DNA of 64,000 nt from positions 1 to 64,000 of the forward strand of contig JAUVVB010000002.1 of the NCBI GenBank assembly GCA_030604825.1, given 5' to 3'. This stretch comes from Chloroflexota bacterium. Lineage in GTDB: Bacteria > Chloroflexota > Dehalococcoidia > E44-bin15. Positions 1-9,362 of this stretch are shown in pieces; the stretch's first letter is position 1; every line of letters begins with the position of its first letter. The position numbers and the translations under genes were made by a program. The notes beneath the pieces are model-generated. The model was not told the origin of the DNA and made no database searches. It saw nothing but the letters and a program-made list of their open reading frames with translations.

Positions 1-1311
1 ACCATGATCGTCATCAAGACCCTCATGGAGCGGGGGGAGCTGGGAACCCCTCATGGTCGGGTGATGATCGGCATCCTCCTGGTGCAGGACCTGAGCGTGG
101 TCCCCCTGATGGTCATTGTGCCTTCCCTGGGCGAGTCGGGAATGGCCCTCTTTGCAGCGTTGGGCTGGGCCGCCCTCAAGGCCATTGTTTTTCTCGGGGT
201 GATGCTTGTTTTGGGGCTTTGGGGGCTGCCCTGGCTGATGAAGAGGTTGGCCGGGGCACGCTCCAGGGAGCTATTCCTGTTGGCCATAGTCTGCCTTGGT
301 TTGGGGGCAGCCTTTGGCACCTACTACTTTGGGCTTTCGGTGGTCTTTGGTGCCTTCGTCGCCGGGCTTCTCATCAGCCAGTCCGAGTATGCCCACCAGG
401 CTCTGGCCGATATCGTTCCGCTGAGGGACGTCTTCGCCACCCTCTTCTTCGTCTCCCTGGGGATGCTCGCCGATCCCAACTTTGTGATGGCAAATCCGGC
501 ACTGGTGGGCGGGGTGGTGGTGGTCATAATCCTGGGAAAGTTTCTCATCTGCTCCCTTATCCCCTGGCTATTCGGCTACAGCCTCAAGACGATGCTATTT
601 GTGGGAAGTGGCCTGTTTCAGATCGGTGAGTTCAGCTTCATCCTGGCTGCCCTTGCCCTGGAGAGGGGCGTAATTTCCGATAGTCTCTACTCCTTGACCT
701 TGACCAGCGCTGTTATTACTATATTGCTGACCCCCTTCGGCCTGAGCCTGGCCTCAGCACTTTACCACCGCTTCAGCCAGGGGGAGAGGGTTTCAAGGCT
801 TCTCGCCGCCCGCCCTGACCCGGAGGCGGAGGGGGAGGAGCTTTCCAACCACGTGGTGATCTGCGGCTGTGGTCGGGTGGGCCGAAATCTGGGGAGCGTC
901 CTGGAGCGAAGGAATTTCTCCCGCCTGGTTATCGACATCGATCCCCGGGTTATCGACTCCCTGCGCGCCCGGGGTGTCCCTGCCATCTATGGGGATGCCA
1001 GCAACCCCCATATCCTGGCCCAGGCGCAGCTGGAAAGGGCAAAGGTTATGGTGGTCACCTTCGCCGATCCAATAGCCACCGAGCTGGCGGTGAGGAATGC
1101 GCTGAGGATAAATCCCAGGCTGGATGTGGTGGCTCGTGTTCACGGCGATGAGGAGGCTGAGGTGCTGCGAGGTGTGGGCGTTGCTGAATTGGTGCGCCCC
1201 GAGTTTGAGGCTGGCCTGGAGATGATCCGCCATACCTTGCATCGCTTCGGCTTGACCACATACGAAATTCAGTATATCGTTAACTCCCTGAGGGATGAGG
1301 GGTTAACCTGA
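1..1311 (+). CDS. CPA2-family monovalent cation:proton antiporter with C-terminal TrkA-N (RCK) domain, 5' truncated by window edge
   Basis: Hydrophobic transporter part (GILLVQDLSVVPLM) followed by NHVVICGCGRVGRNLGSVLE Rossmann/RCK domain; the N-terminal membrane half is missing, so the ORF likely begins upstream of the window. Confidence 0.88.
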   Translation, partial: TMIVIKTLMERGELGTPHGRVMIGILLVQDLSVVPLMVIVPSLGESGMALFAALGWAALKAIVFLGVMLVLGLWGLPWLMKRLAGARSRELFLLAIVCLGLGAAFGTYYFGLSVVFGAFVAGLLISQSEYAHQALADIVPLRDVFATLFFVSLGMLADPNFVMANPALVGGVVVVIILGKFLICSLIPWLFGYSLKTMLFVGSGLFQIGEFSFILAALALERGVISDSLYSLTLTSAVITILLTPFGLSLASALYHRFSQGERVSRLLAARPDPEAEGEELSNHVVICGCGRVGRNLGSVLERRNFSRLVIDIDPRVIDSLRARGVPAIYGDASNPHILAQAQLERAKVMVVTFADPIATELAVRNALRINPRLDVVARVHGDEEAEVLRGVGVAELVRPEFEAGLEMIRHTLHRFGLTTYEIQYIVNSLRDEGLT

Positions 1312-1327
1312 GCCAGAGGAGGAACCT

Positions 1328-1945
1328 TTGACCAGATTTATCCTGATCAGGCATGGACAGACCCGGTGGAACAGGTTGGAGAGGTTCAGGGGCAGGGTGG
1401 ATATCGACCTCGATAGGACAGGGCTGAGGCAGGCTGAGGCGGCGGCGGAGAAGGTGGCAAGCTGGGGGGTGAAGGCCATCTACTCCAGCCCGCTGAAGAG
1501 GGCGATGCGGACGGCTGAGATCATCTCCCAGCGCCTCCAGCTTGCGGTTGAGCCGCTGGAGGGGATCATCGACATGCACTTCGGCGAGTGGCAGGGGCTT
1601 CCCATCGGGGAGGTGAGGCAGCGGTATCCGGAGCTCTTTGACCTGTGGCGCTTTAGCCCCCATCGGCTCAAGGTTCCTCAGGGGGAGACCCTGGAGGAGG
1701 TGCGGAGCAGGGTGGTTGCTTGCATCGATGAGGTGGCGGCAAAGCACGACCAGGAAACGGTTGTCTTGGTAACCCATCGGGTGGTGTGCAAAGTGCTTAT
1801 TTGCCACCTTCTTGGCCTGGACAACTCCCACTTCTGGCAGATAGCTCAGGATGCCACCGCGATCAACCTTTTCGAGGTGTGGCAGGGGAGGTTCACCGTC
1901 AGGCTGCTCAACGATACCTGCCACCTGAGGAACCTGAAATCATGA
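1328..1945 (+). CDS. histidine phosphatase family (phosphoglycerate mutase-like) protein
   Basis: LIRHGQTRWN motif, DMHFGEWQG, VLVTHRVV. Confidence 0.88.
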   Translation: MTRFILIRHGQTRWNRLERFRGRVDIDLDRTGLRQAEAAAEKVASWGVKAIYSSPLKRAMRTAEIISQRLQLAVEPLEGIIDMHFGEWQGLPIGEVRQRYPELFDLWRFSPHRLKVPQGETLEEVRSRVVACIDEVAAKHDQETVVLVTHRVVCKVLICHLLGLDNSHFWQIAQDATAINLFEVWQGRFTVRLLNDTCHLRNLKS

Positions 1946-2583
1946 CCATGGAACAAATCATCTCCCTTATGGAGCAAGAGTATGGTGCCTTGGAGCGGCG
2001 CTCCCCTGCCGATCCCATCTCCGTGCTCATCGGAACCATCCTCTCCCAGAACACCTCCGATGTGAACTCCAGGCGGGCCTTCGACCGGCTCATCCATGCC
2101 TTTGGCACCTGGGAGAGGGTGGCGGAGGCGGGCATCGACGAGATCGCTGAGGCCATCAGGGGAGGTGGGCTGAGCCGGATCAAGGCGGCGCGGATAAAGG
2201 CCATCCTTGAGCGGATGCTGAAAAGCCAGGGCTCGCTGGACCTGGGATTCTTGGCCCATCGACCTTCCAGTGAGGCCAGAGGGTGGCTGGAAAAACTCCC
2301 TGGGGTGGGACCGAAGACGGCGGCCTGTGTGCTTCTGTTCTCCCTGGGAAGGCCGGTGCTTCCGGTGGATACCCATGTCTACCGGGTTTCGCGGCGTATG
2401 GGGCTGATCGATTCCAGGGTATCCCCCAAGGAGGCGCAGCGGCTGCTGGAGGAGATGGTCCCCGAGGAGGCGATGTACCAGTTTCATCTTCAACTGCTAG
2501 CACATGGAAGGAAGGTATGCCGGGCGCGGCGACCCTTATGTTATGAATGTATTTTCCAGCAAGAGTGCCCCAAAATTTTATAG
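1942..2583 (+). CDS. nth: endonuclease III
   Basis: Internal ATG at 1942 is a better start than 1786; HhH LPGVGPKTAACVLLF, VDTHVYRV, C-terminal 4Fe-4S motif CRARRPLCYECIFQQEC. Confidence 0.9.
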   Translation: MTMEQIISLMEQEYGALERRSPADPISVLIGTILSQNTSDVNSRRAFDRLIHAFGTWERVAEAGIDEIAEAIRGGGLSRIKAARIKAILERMLKSQGSLDLGFLAHRPSSEARGWLEKLPGVGPKTAACVLLFSLGRPVLPVDTHVYRVSRRMGLIDSRVSPKEAQRLLEEMVPEEAMYQFHLQLLAHGRKVCRARRPLCYECIFQQECPKIL

Positions 2584-2589
2584 AAAGGA

Positions 2590-3636
2590 ATGCCAATGCA
2601 AAAACCAAAGGTAGGCATCATCAACGTCAGCGGATATGTCGGCATGGAGATTGCCAGGCTTCTTCATCGCCATCCCGGGGTTGAGCTTTCCTCCATTACC
2701 GGGAGAAGCGCGGTGGGGCAGGGGCTGGGCCAGCTCCTGCCCCATCTTGGCGATATCGATCTGGTGATTCAGCCCGAGCTTGGGGATGTGGATCTGGTCT
2801 TCTCCGCCCTGCCTCATAAGAGCAGCGCTGAGGCGGTAGTGGCTGCATTGGAGCGAGGGATGAAGGTGGTGGATGTGAGCGCCGATTTCAGGCTAAGGGA
2901 TGCCCAGGAATACCAGAGATGGTATGAATTTTCCCACCCCCGCCCAGAGCTTCTTGAAATGGCGGTCTATGGCTTGACCGAGCTAAATCGTCCCCTCATT
3001 GCCCCCGCCCGCCTGGTGGCAAATCCGGGCTGTTATCCCACCGGGGCCCTGCTCGCCCTCGCCCCAGTGGTGAAGGGGGGGCTAATTGAGCCCCACATCG
3101 TCATCGACGCTAAATCGGGGGTCTCCGGGGCGGGGAGAACGCTGAGCCTGGCCACCCATTTTGCGGAGGCAAATGAAAACGTCTCCCCCTATGCCCTTGA
3201 AGGCCATCGCCATCTGCCGGAGATAGTTCAGGGGCTTTCTCAATTGAATCCAGAGCTATCCTTCTCGGTGACCTTCGTTCCCCATCTGGTACCGATGAGC
3301 CGGGGTATCCTCACCTCCTGCTATGCTCAGCCCAGGGAGGGGAAGATAGCGATGGGGGAAGGGGGGAAAGGGGAGCTTTTGGAGCTCTACCGCGAGTTCT
3401 ATCGCGGTGAGCCCTTCATCAGGGTGGTGGATGTGCCGCCACAGACAAAGCAAGCCTGGGGAACAAACCTCTGCCTCATCTATCCCACCATCGATCTGAG
3501 GGCGGGAAGGCTCATAATCATTAGCTGCATCGATAATCTGGTGAAGGGTGGAGCCGGTCAGGCAGTGCAGAACATGAACATCATGCTTGGCTTCGATGAG
3601 GGGATGGCGCTGAAGGGTGCTGCCGTATATCCGTAG
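2590..3636 (+). CDS. argC: N-acetyl-gamma-glutamyl-phosphate reductase
   Basis: GIINVSGYVGMEIARLL nucleotide-binding start, VANPGCYPTGALLAL catalytic Cys motif. Confidence 0.93.
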   Translation: MPMQKPKVGIINVSGYVGMEIARLLHRHPGVELSSITGRSAVGQGLGQLLPHLGDIDLVIQPELGDVDLVFSALPHKSSAEAVVAALERGMKVVDVSADFRLRDAQEYQRWYEFSHPRPELLEMAVYGLTELNRPLIAPARLVANPGCYPTGALLALAPVVKGGLIEPHIVIDAKSGVSGAGRTLSLATHFAEANENVSPYALEGHRHLPEIVQGLSQLNPELSFSVTFVPHLVPMSRGILTSCYAQPREGKIAMGEGGKGELLELYREFYRGEPFIRVVDVPPQTKQAWGTNLCLIYPTIDLRAGRLIIISCIDNLVKGGAGQAVQNMNIMLGFDEGMALKGAAVYP

Positions 3637-3679
3637 AAAGCGTTGCTTCTTGGAGTCGCCTCTGGTATATTAGCCAGGT

Positions 3680-3755
3680 GCCCCCATCGTCTAGAGGTCT
3701 AGGACATCAGCCTTTCAAGCTGGAAACAGGGATTCGAATTCCCTTGGGGGCACCA
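3680..3755 (+). tRNA. tRNA-Glu (anticodon TTC), CCA encoded
   Basis: GCCCCCA...TGGGGGC acceptor stem, CTTTCAA anticodon loop, GGTTC-like T arm (GGGATTCGAATTCCC), terminal ACCA. Confidence 0.95.
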
Positions 3756-3792
3756 CCAGAGGCATCCCCAGGCGCATTTCTCTCCCTTGGGA

Positions 3793-4905
3793 CTAGTGCC
3801 TGGTGGCGTTGGCGTAGGCGTGGGAGTTGGCGTGGGAGTTGGCGTGGGAGTTGGCGAGGGTCTTCTTTGTCACCTCTGGATCCCTGCATCTGGCCAGCAT
3901 GTCGTCTAGGGTGATCTCCCCACTCAAGTAGAGGCTGATCAGCGCCTGATCCAGGGTTTGCATTTCGTATTGGGAGCCGGTCTGCATCACGTTCATCATC
4001 TGGGGGGTCTTCGCCTCCCTGATGAGGTTTTTGATGGCATCGTTGGCCACCATCACCTCCGCGGCGACGATACGCCCTGAGCCGTTGTTGATGGGTATCA
4101 AGGTTTGATAGAGCACCCCTTGCAAGGTGGTGGAGAGCTGGATTCGGGCCTGCTGTTGCTGGTGTGGGGGGAAGACATCGACAATGCGGTCAATGGCCTG
4201 GGGGGCACTGGGGGTGTGGAGAGTGGTGAGAACCAGGTGCCCTGTCTCTGCCGCGGTGAGAACGGTGGCAATGGTCTCCAGGTCCCGCATCTCCCCTACC
4301 AGCACCACATCTGGGTCCTGGCGCAGCGCATGACTGAGGGCAGCGGTGAAGGACTTGGTGTCCATCCCTACCTCCCGTTGCGAGATGAAGCATTTCTTGT
4401 TATGGTGGAGGAACTCTATGGGATCTTCGATGGTGATAACTCGGCGGCATTCCTTTTCATTGAGGTGATCGATCATGGCGGCGAGGGTGGTGGATTTGCC
4501 ACTGCCAGCAGGCCCGGTGACCACAACAAGCCCGTTTTCCATTAGGGCCATGCTCTTGCATATCTGGGGGAGCCTCAGCTCATCAATGTTAAGGATGGTA
4601 TTGCGAACGACACGGAAGGCCAGGCTGATGGTGCCCCGCTGCAAGGAGGCATTGGCCCTGAAGCGCCCCACGTCGCTAATGCCAAAGGCAAAGTCCAGTT
4701 CCAGCTCATCGGCAAAGCGATTCCTCTGCTCGTTGGTGGTAATGCTGTCGAAGGCCTGCTCGATATCCCCAACCGTCAGCACTTGAAGTTGCCTTTGGGG
4801 AACCAGCTCCCCGTATATGCGGAGCACCGGTGGAGATGCGCAATTGAGATGAAGGTCTGAGGACCCCGTTTCCACCAAAAGCTGAAGCAGCTCATGAATT
4901 TCCAT
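3793..4905 (-). CDS. pilT: type IV pilus twitching/retraction ATPase PilT
   Basis: VVTGPAGSGKSTTLAAMIDHLN Walker A, HALRQDPDVVLVGEMRDLETI, TTLHTPSA; C-terminal NSHA repeats. Confidence 0.92.
   Translation of the reverse strand: MEIHELLQLLVETGSSDLHLNCASPPVLRIYGELVPQRQLQVLTVGDIEQAFDSITTNEQRNRFADELELDFAFGISDVGRFRANASLQRGTISLAFRVVRNTILNIDELRLPQICKSMALMENGLVVVTGPAGSGKSTTLAAMIDHLNEKECRRVITIEDPIEFLHHNKKCFISQREVGMDTKSFTAALSHALRQDPDVVLVGEMRDLETIATVLTAAETGHLVLTTLHTPSAPQAIDRIVDVFPPHQQQQARIQLSTTLQGVLYQTLIPINNGSGRIVAAEVMVANDAIKNLIREAKTPQMMNVMQTGSQYEMQTLDQALISLYLSGEITLDDMLARCRDPEVTKKTLANSHANSHANSHAYANATRH
3805..3858. repeat. 12-bp tandem repeat (GGCGTGGGAGTT x3 plus degenerate units) at pilT 3' end
   Basis: Exact tandem copies at 3817-3828, 3829-3840, 3841-3852 with partial GGCGTT/GGCGTA units before. 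Confidence 0.95.
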
Positions 4906-4945
4906 CTCGTCCCCCAGGCATATTATTTTTAACTATTTCATATAA

Positions 4946-4974
4946 TTTATAACAGAACATTACAATTTTGTCAA
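4946..4974 (-). promoter_or_regulatory. sigma70-like promoter upstream of pilT
   Basis: On minus strand TTGACA-17 nt-TATAAA. Confidence 0.6.
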
Positions 4975-5024
4975 GCCCCTAAAGGGCAATTCCTTGACGA
5001 TCGACTTTGGTAGCCTTTCCCCCG

Positions 5025-5243
5025 CTACAAGATAGGATAATATTCCCTGGTTTCCTCGTCCTTGCGCAGCATCCCCTGGTGGATCAGCTCCTGAATTGCT
5101 TCGGCAACCTCGGTCCGCGACGCCCCAACCCCCTTTTCGATGTCCGATAGCTTAATCCCAGGGTGGGCAATGGCATAAGCCATTATTCTGTGCTTTAGCT
5201 GGTCGTCCCCCTTTGAGCTGCTTTCTACTTCATTATACGACAT
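5025..5243 (-). CDS. small winged-helix/HTH-like protein
   Basis: IMAYAIAHPGIKLSDIEKGVGASRTEVAEAIQELIHQGMLRKD pattern. Confidence 0.6.
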   Translation of the reverse strand: MSYNEVESSSKGDDQLKHRIMAYAIAHPGIKLSDIEKGVGASRTEVAEAIQELIHQGMLRKDEETREYYPIL

Positions 5244-5305
5244 CGATGCACCTGAATTGTCAATAAGAAATTAGGCCTAGGTCTATAGCCCTATTTTCTG
5301 GGTGG

Positions 5306-5992
5306 CTAAGGCACCCGGATCAAGCCATTGCGCAGTGCCAGCACCACGGCATGGGTGCGGTCATTGGCAGACAGCTTGCGCATGATGGAGGTGACGTGGT
5401 TCTTCACCGTCTGGTTGCAGATGCCCAGGGCATGGGCGATCTCCTTATTGGAATTGCCCCCGGCAACATGTTGCAGGATCTCCGTTTCGCGGCGGGAGAG
5501 GGGTGACATTAGGGGCTCCACCTCTTTTTCGCTCACGAGCAGTTCCTGGAATTGCTGCAGCACGCGCAACGCAACCCCTGGCCTGGTGAGCAGGCTTTCG
5601 TTTATGGGATATTCCCCGCGGTAGGCTTTCCTTAGGTCACTAAGCAGCTGTTCATAGGTAGCCTTCTTGGTCAAATAGCCTGCTGCCCCCACTCGGATGG
5701 CAAGAAACAAATGCTCATCATCCTCCCTGGTGGTGAGTACGATAACCGATATCAGCGGCGAGTAGCGCTTGATCTGGCGGGTGAGGTCAAATCCGTTGAT
5801 GGAAGGCAGCTTGGAATCCAGGACCACTACATCGGGCGCTAGGGCCTTTATCTGATGAAGGGCCTCTTCGCCATCATCGGCCTCGCCTATCACCTCGATA
5901 TCCATCTCCCGGGACAGGGCCCTTCTTATCCCTTCTCGGTAGAGCACCTGGCTATCAACCAGGAAAACAGTTATCTTATCCATGCCGATCAC
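5306..5992 (-). CDS. NarL/FixJ-family (LuxR-type) response regulator
   Basis: Receiver domain VVVLDSKLP...LTTRED...KKA, C-terminal LSRRETEILQHVAGGNSNKEIAHALGICNQTVKNHVTSIMRKL. Confidence 0.92.
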   Translation of the reverse strand: MIGMDKITVFLVDSQVLYREGIRRALSREMDIEVIGEADDGEEALHQIKALAPDVVVLDSKLPSINGFDLTRQIKRYSPLISVIVLTTREDDEHLFLAIRVGAAGYLTKKATYEQLLSDLRKAYRGEYPINESLLTRPGVALRVLQQFQELLVSEKEVEPLMSPLSRRETEILQHVAGGNSNKEIAHALGICNQTVKNHVTSIMRKLSANDRTHAVVLALRNGLIRVP

Positions 5993-6152
5993 TGCAATGG
6001 GGGATTTATGTCAATAACTATAACCCCTACCATCATATACCATCATATCAGGCGTTCTTACGGCCAAGTCAATAGTACTTCCGAACTGAAAGGGGGAAAC
6101 TTAGGCCTCATAATTGCGCCTAAGGGGGCAAAACATGGGACCGATTGGGGCG

Positions 6153-6833
6153 TCAATCAATCTGAAGCTGGGCTGATCCCCATCTTTGGGCGTGGGCCTT
6201 CTTTAGCCTCTGGAGCTGGCTCTGGAAGGAAGCCGAGGTTATCCTTTCCGTGCTCATAACCACGGCGTCCTCCCCATCATCGGAGTAATAGCCCTTGCGC
6301 ACCCCAATTCTGGAGAAGCCATACTTCTCATAGAGGGCCTGGGCAGCGAGGTTGGAGCGACGCATCTCCAGGGTGACAACGCTGGCATTGCGCCTCAGGG
6401 CAAGCCCGATCGCGGCGATGAGGAGCAGCTCGCCAATCCCTTGCCTGCGATATGCCCCCCTCACCCCTATGGTGGTGAAGTGAGCCTTATCTGCCATGAT
6501 CCACAGGCCAATAAGGCCAACGATCCTTTGGCCTGGTGATTGCGGCTCTTTTCGCTCCATGCCCAGGAGGTATCTTATCCTTTCCCAGAAAAGGCTGGGC
6601 CTCGATCTTCCCGCTGGGTTTTCCGGGGGCGGGGCGGGCTGCTCGGTATCCCAGGCGACCAGATAATGGGATAGGCTGCCGAAAAGGAGCTCCCGCTTGT
6701 AGGAGGGGGGAGGCCACTGAGTGGGGAAGCATTCCCTATCGATCTCGTTGGCTTGAGGAACATCCTCAACCTGCATCGGTCGCACCGCGTATCGCAAGGC
6801 GTCCCCCATACAAGGATGGCCATATTTTACCAC
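6153..6833 (-). CDS. GNAT acetyltransferase, RimI-like
   Basis: IDRECFPTQWPP..., TTIGVRGAYRRQGIGELLL, NLAAQALYEKYGFSRIGVRKGYY. Confidence 0.85.
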   Translation of the reverse strand: MVKYGHPCMGDALRYAVRPMQVEDVPQANEIDRECFPTQWPPPSYKRELLFGSLSHYLVAWDTEQPAPPPENPAGRSRPSLFWERIRYLLGMERKEPQSPGQRIVGLIGLWIMADKAHFTTIGVRGAYRRQGIGELLLIAAIGLALRRNASVVTLEMRRSNLAAQALYEKYGFSRIGVRKGYYSDDGEDAVVMSTERITSASFQSQLQRLKKAHAQRWGSAQLQID

Positions 6834-6931
6834 ATTGGATCATCTACCACTATCCTTTGCCTACCCTGTGCGTTATATTATATGCACAGGATAACGCTGA
6901 TCTGGCGGTCTTTGCCGCAGGGGGTTGTCAG

Positions 6932-7477
6932 GTGCAGGAGGAGAGGAGCCTGGTGGAGCGGGCGCAGCGGGGGGATGGGGAGGCCTTTGCCAGGCTCTAC
7001 GAGGAGAATTTCGACAGGATCTATCGCTACATCGCGCTCAGGGTAGGAGGCAAGGCCGATGCCGAGGACCTCACGGCGCAGGTCTTCCTCAAGGCGTTGG
7101 AGTCCATCGCTTCCTTTAGGTGGCGCGGGGTGTCCTTCTCCGCCTGGCTGTTTCGCATCGCTCGTAATCTGGCCATCGACCAGCTGAGGAAGAAGGGAAG
7201 GGAAGGACGTCTCGGTGATGAACCCGTTTACCATTTCGACCTGGCGGCGGTGGCAGAGAAGAGGCTAACTATGGAGCAACTGGTCATTGCCGTAGAAGGG
7301 CTCACTCCAGCCCAGAGGGATGTGATCGCCCTTCGTTTTGCTGCCGGCTTGTCCATCACCGAAACGGCCAAGGTCCTGGGAAAGAGGGAAGGGGCGGTGA
7401 AGGCGCTGCAACATAGCGCCCTGGTGGCGCTTAGAAAAAGGCTTTATCGCTGGCGGAACGATGAGCAGGGAATTTGA
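6932..7477 (+). CDS. sigma-70 family RNA polymerase sigma factor
   Basis: AQRGDGEAFARLYEENFDRIYRYI, ADAEDLTAQVFLKALE, LTPAQRDVIALRFAAGLSITETAKVLGKREGAVKALQHSAL; GTG start proposed in the 6536 ORF frame. Confidence 0.85.
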   Translation: MQEERSLVERAQRGDGEAFARLYEENFDRIYRYIALRVGGKADAEDLTAQVFLKALESIASFRWRGVSFSAWLFRIARNLAIDQLRKKGREGRLGDEPVYHFDLAAVAEKRLTMEQLVIAVEGLTPAQRDVIALRFAAGLSITETAKVLGKREGAVKALQHSALVALRKRLYRWRNDEQGI

Positions 7478-8186
7478 AGCAATCCTGGATGAGTGCCTCC
7501 AGCGTCTGCTGGAGGGCGAAAGCGTGGAGCACTGCCTTGCCCGCTACCCGGAGCAGGCGGCGGAGCTTGAGCCCTTACTCCAGGTTGCCCTCGCTGCCAG
7601 GGAGGCATCAGCCATTGAGCCCCGCCCTGAATTCAAGGCTCAAGCAAGGTATCGGCTTCAGTCGGCGCTCACAACTGGGGTGAAGCGGCGTCAACGGAGG
7701 GGACTACGCCTCAGGTGGCAGTGGGCCTTGCCTCTAGCTATTGTGCTTTTCCTCATCCTCGCCGGTGGCAGCACAGTGGCTGCCTCCTCAGCAAGCCTTC
7801 CCGATGAGCACCTTTACCCGGTGAAGACCAGGGTGGAGCAGATAAGGCTATGGCTTACCCCAACGGACATGGGTAAGGCCCGGCTACATGCTCAATTCGT
7901 CAACCGGCGAACAGAGGAGATTGCCCAAATGGTCCACCGGGATAAGACCGAGGTGGCGGTGAGAGTGGCTCACCGCCTGGAGGCTCATCTGCAGCAGATA
8001 AGGCGCCGCGCTCATGGGCCTGGGATACATGACCTGAGGCAGTTCTTGCAGCAGCACGCTGCCGGGAATCTGGCCACCCTTCAGGCCCTGGAGGAGGAAA
8101 GGCCTGCCCTTCGCCCTGCCCTGGAGCGGGCAAGGGAGGCCTATCTGGAAACCCTTCAAGCTATCCAAGGGGGTGAGGGAAAATGA
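7461..8186 (+). CDS. DUF5667-like single-TM protein, candidate anti-sigma partner
   Basis: Overlaps sigma gene; one TM (ALPLAIVLFLILAGGSTVAAS) followed by LPDEHLYPVKTRVEQIRLWLTPTDMGKARLHAQFVNRRTEEI. Confidence 0.7.
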   Translation: MSREFEAILDECLQRLLEGESVEHCLARYPEQAAELEPLLQVALAAREASAIEPRPEFKAQARYRLQSALTTGVKRRQRRGLRLRWQWALPLAIVLFLILAGGSTVAASSASLPDEHLYPVKTRVEQIRLWLTPTDMGKARLHAQFVNRRTEEIAQMVHRDKTEVAVRVAHRLEAHLQQIRRRAHGPGIHDLRQFLQQHAAGNLATLQALEEERPALRPALERAREAYLETLQAIQGGEGK

Positions 8187-8605
8187 GGCTGCGGGCTCAT
8201 CATCTTCTTTGCCTTCTTGGCTTTAGGGGACTGGGCTATTCCCCGGAGTTCGTGGAAAACATGTCCCATATCGCAGAGAGGCTGCGCTCCTTCCCCCAAA
8301 TCCAGTTGGAGATATTGGGCCAGCCCGATGACATATGCTCTCAGTGCCCTTTCCTCGGTGAGGGGGGATGCCAGGATAAGGGGCCCCAATCCGAGGAGGA
8401 GAGGAGGAAAAGAGACCTCGATGTTATGGAGCGAATCGAAGTCGAGGAGGGAGGGAAATTGACCTGGTCTGAGGCCGAAGAACGGATTCGCTCCGCCCTG
8501 ACCCCTGGGGATTTGGAGCGCATATGCCGGGATTGTGAGTGGTTGCCTCAAGGCTACTGCACCCAAGGGCTTGAGAATTTGATAAAAAGGGCAGAGGGGC
8601 GCTAA
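8183..8605 (+). CDS. DUF1284-like Cys-rich protein
   Basis: MRLRAHHLLCLLGFRGLGYS...CSQCPFLGEGGC...CRDCEWLPQGYC. Confidence 0.75.
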   Translation: MRLRAHHLLCLLGFRGLGYSPEFVENMSHIAERLRSFPQIQLEILGQPDDICSQCPFLGEGGCQDKGPQSEEERRKRDLDVMERIEVEEGGKLTWSEAEERIRSALTPGDLERICRDCEWLPQGYCTQGLENLIKRAEGR

Positions 8606-8663
8606 CCTTCCGGCGCTTTTTTCGTTATATTAAATAAGAGGATTAAAAAGGGAGGAACAAGCA

Positions 8664-9227
8664 GTGAGAAAGGCATGGCTCATCGTGGCTTTGGTGGTGG
8701 TGGGAATAGCTCTAGGCTCCGTGGGAGTGGCTCTTGCCCAAGATACCTCTGCACCTCAGCTGGCACCGCCGCTTGAGGGGCAAAACCTGTGCCGGATCGT
8801 GGGCAAGGTGACGGGGATAGGTGAGAGCTCCATTACCGTTGAGGGCGTGAAGGTGAAGCGGGTGGTGGAGGATGGTTCCTTCAGAGTTGACAGGATCAAG
8901 GGAACCTTTACCGTAATGGTCACTGATGAGACCCAATATCGGTTGCCACCGGAAAGGGAGCCTTCTCTTGAGGGCGTCTACGAAGGGGACAGGGTGGTGA
9001 TTGTGGCCGAAGAGGATGGGGAGCTTATCGCCCAGCGAGTTATAGTGGTGCCCCAGGGCTTGAGGGTAAAGCCCGTAAGGCACGCCCTCCTTCTTTGGCA
9101 TCCCGATAAGGACGCAATCGCGGTGGCCATCCCCTCGCAGGGCATCGTGATCATAGCCGAACCCATCAAGGTATTGCCCTTTAGGGGGATGCCGTTTCAG
9201 GGCCCCTTTTCGCCTGGCGCCGAATAG
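8664..9227 (+). CDS. exported DUF5666-like protein
   Basis: N-terminal signal peptide then GKVTGIGESSITVEGVKVK...DETQYRLPP...VYEGDRVVIVAEEDGELIAQRV. Confidence 0.65.
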   Translation: MRKAWLIVALVVVGIALGSVGVALAQDTSAPQLAPPLEGQNLCRIVGKVTGIGESSITVEGVKVKRVVEDGSFRVDRIKGTFTVMVTDETQYRLPPEREPSLEGVYEGDRVVIVAEEDGELIAQRVIVVPQGLRVKPVRHALLLWHPDKDAIAVAIPSQGIVIIAEPIKVLPFRGMPFQGPFSPGAE

Positions 9228-9244
9228 ATAAAAGGGTCAAATAG

Positions 9245-9275
9245 GGGGCAGCCCCTTTGGGGCTGCCCCTTTTTG
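9245..9275 (+). terminator. Rho-independent terminator
   Basis: GGGGCAGCCCC-TTT-GGGGCTGCCCC followed by TTTTT. Confidence 0.85.
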
Positions 9276-9295
9276 GTTCAAAACATCCCTAAGCC

Positions 9296-9324
9296 TTGAA
9301 ATCTACGCTTTACCTTGATATAAT
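9296..9324 (+). promoter_or_regulatory. promoter of the arsR operon
   Basis: TTGAAA-17 nt-TATAAT. Confidence 0.8.
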
Positions 9325-9347
9325 ATATGCGGAAATGCGCATATATT
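9322..9347. promoter_or_regulatory. palindromic ArsR-type operator overlapping the -10 box
   Basis: Perfect inverted repeat AATATATGCG-N6-CGCATATATT. Confidence 0.8.
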
Positions 9348-9362
9348 AATTTGGAGGAGGAG

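Noticed and set aside
3805-3858. Possible CRISPR-like or integration repeat next to tRNA-Glu
   Set aside because: The repeats are contiguous 12-bp units inside the pilT coding region without spacers; a simple tandem repeat.
6536-6931. N-terminal extension of the sigma factor ORF
   Set aside because: Overlaps the acetyltransferase gene antisense and its upstream region; sigma region 2 homology begins only after the GTG at about 6932.
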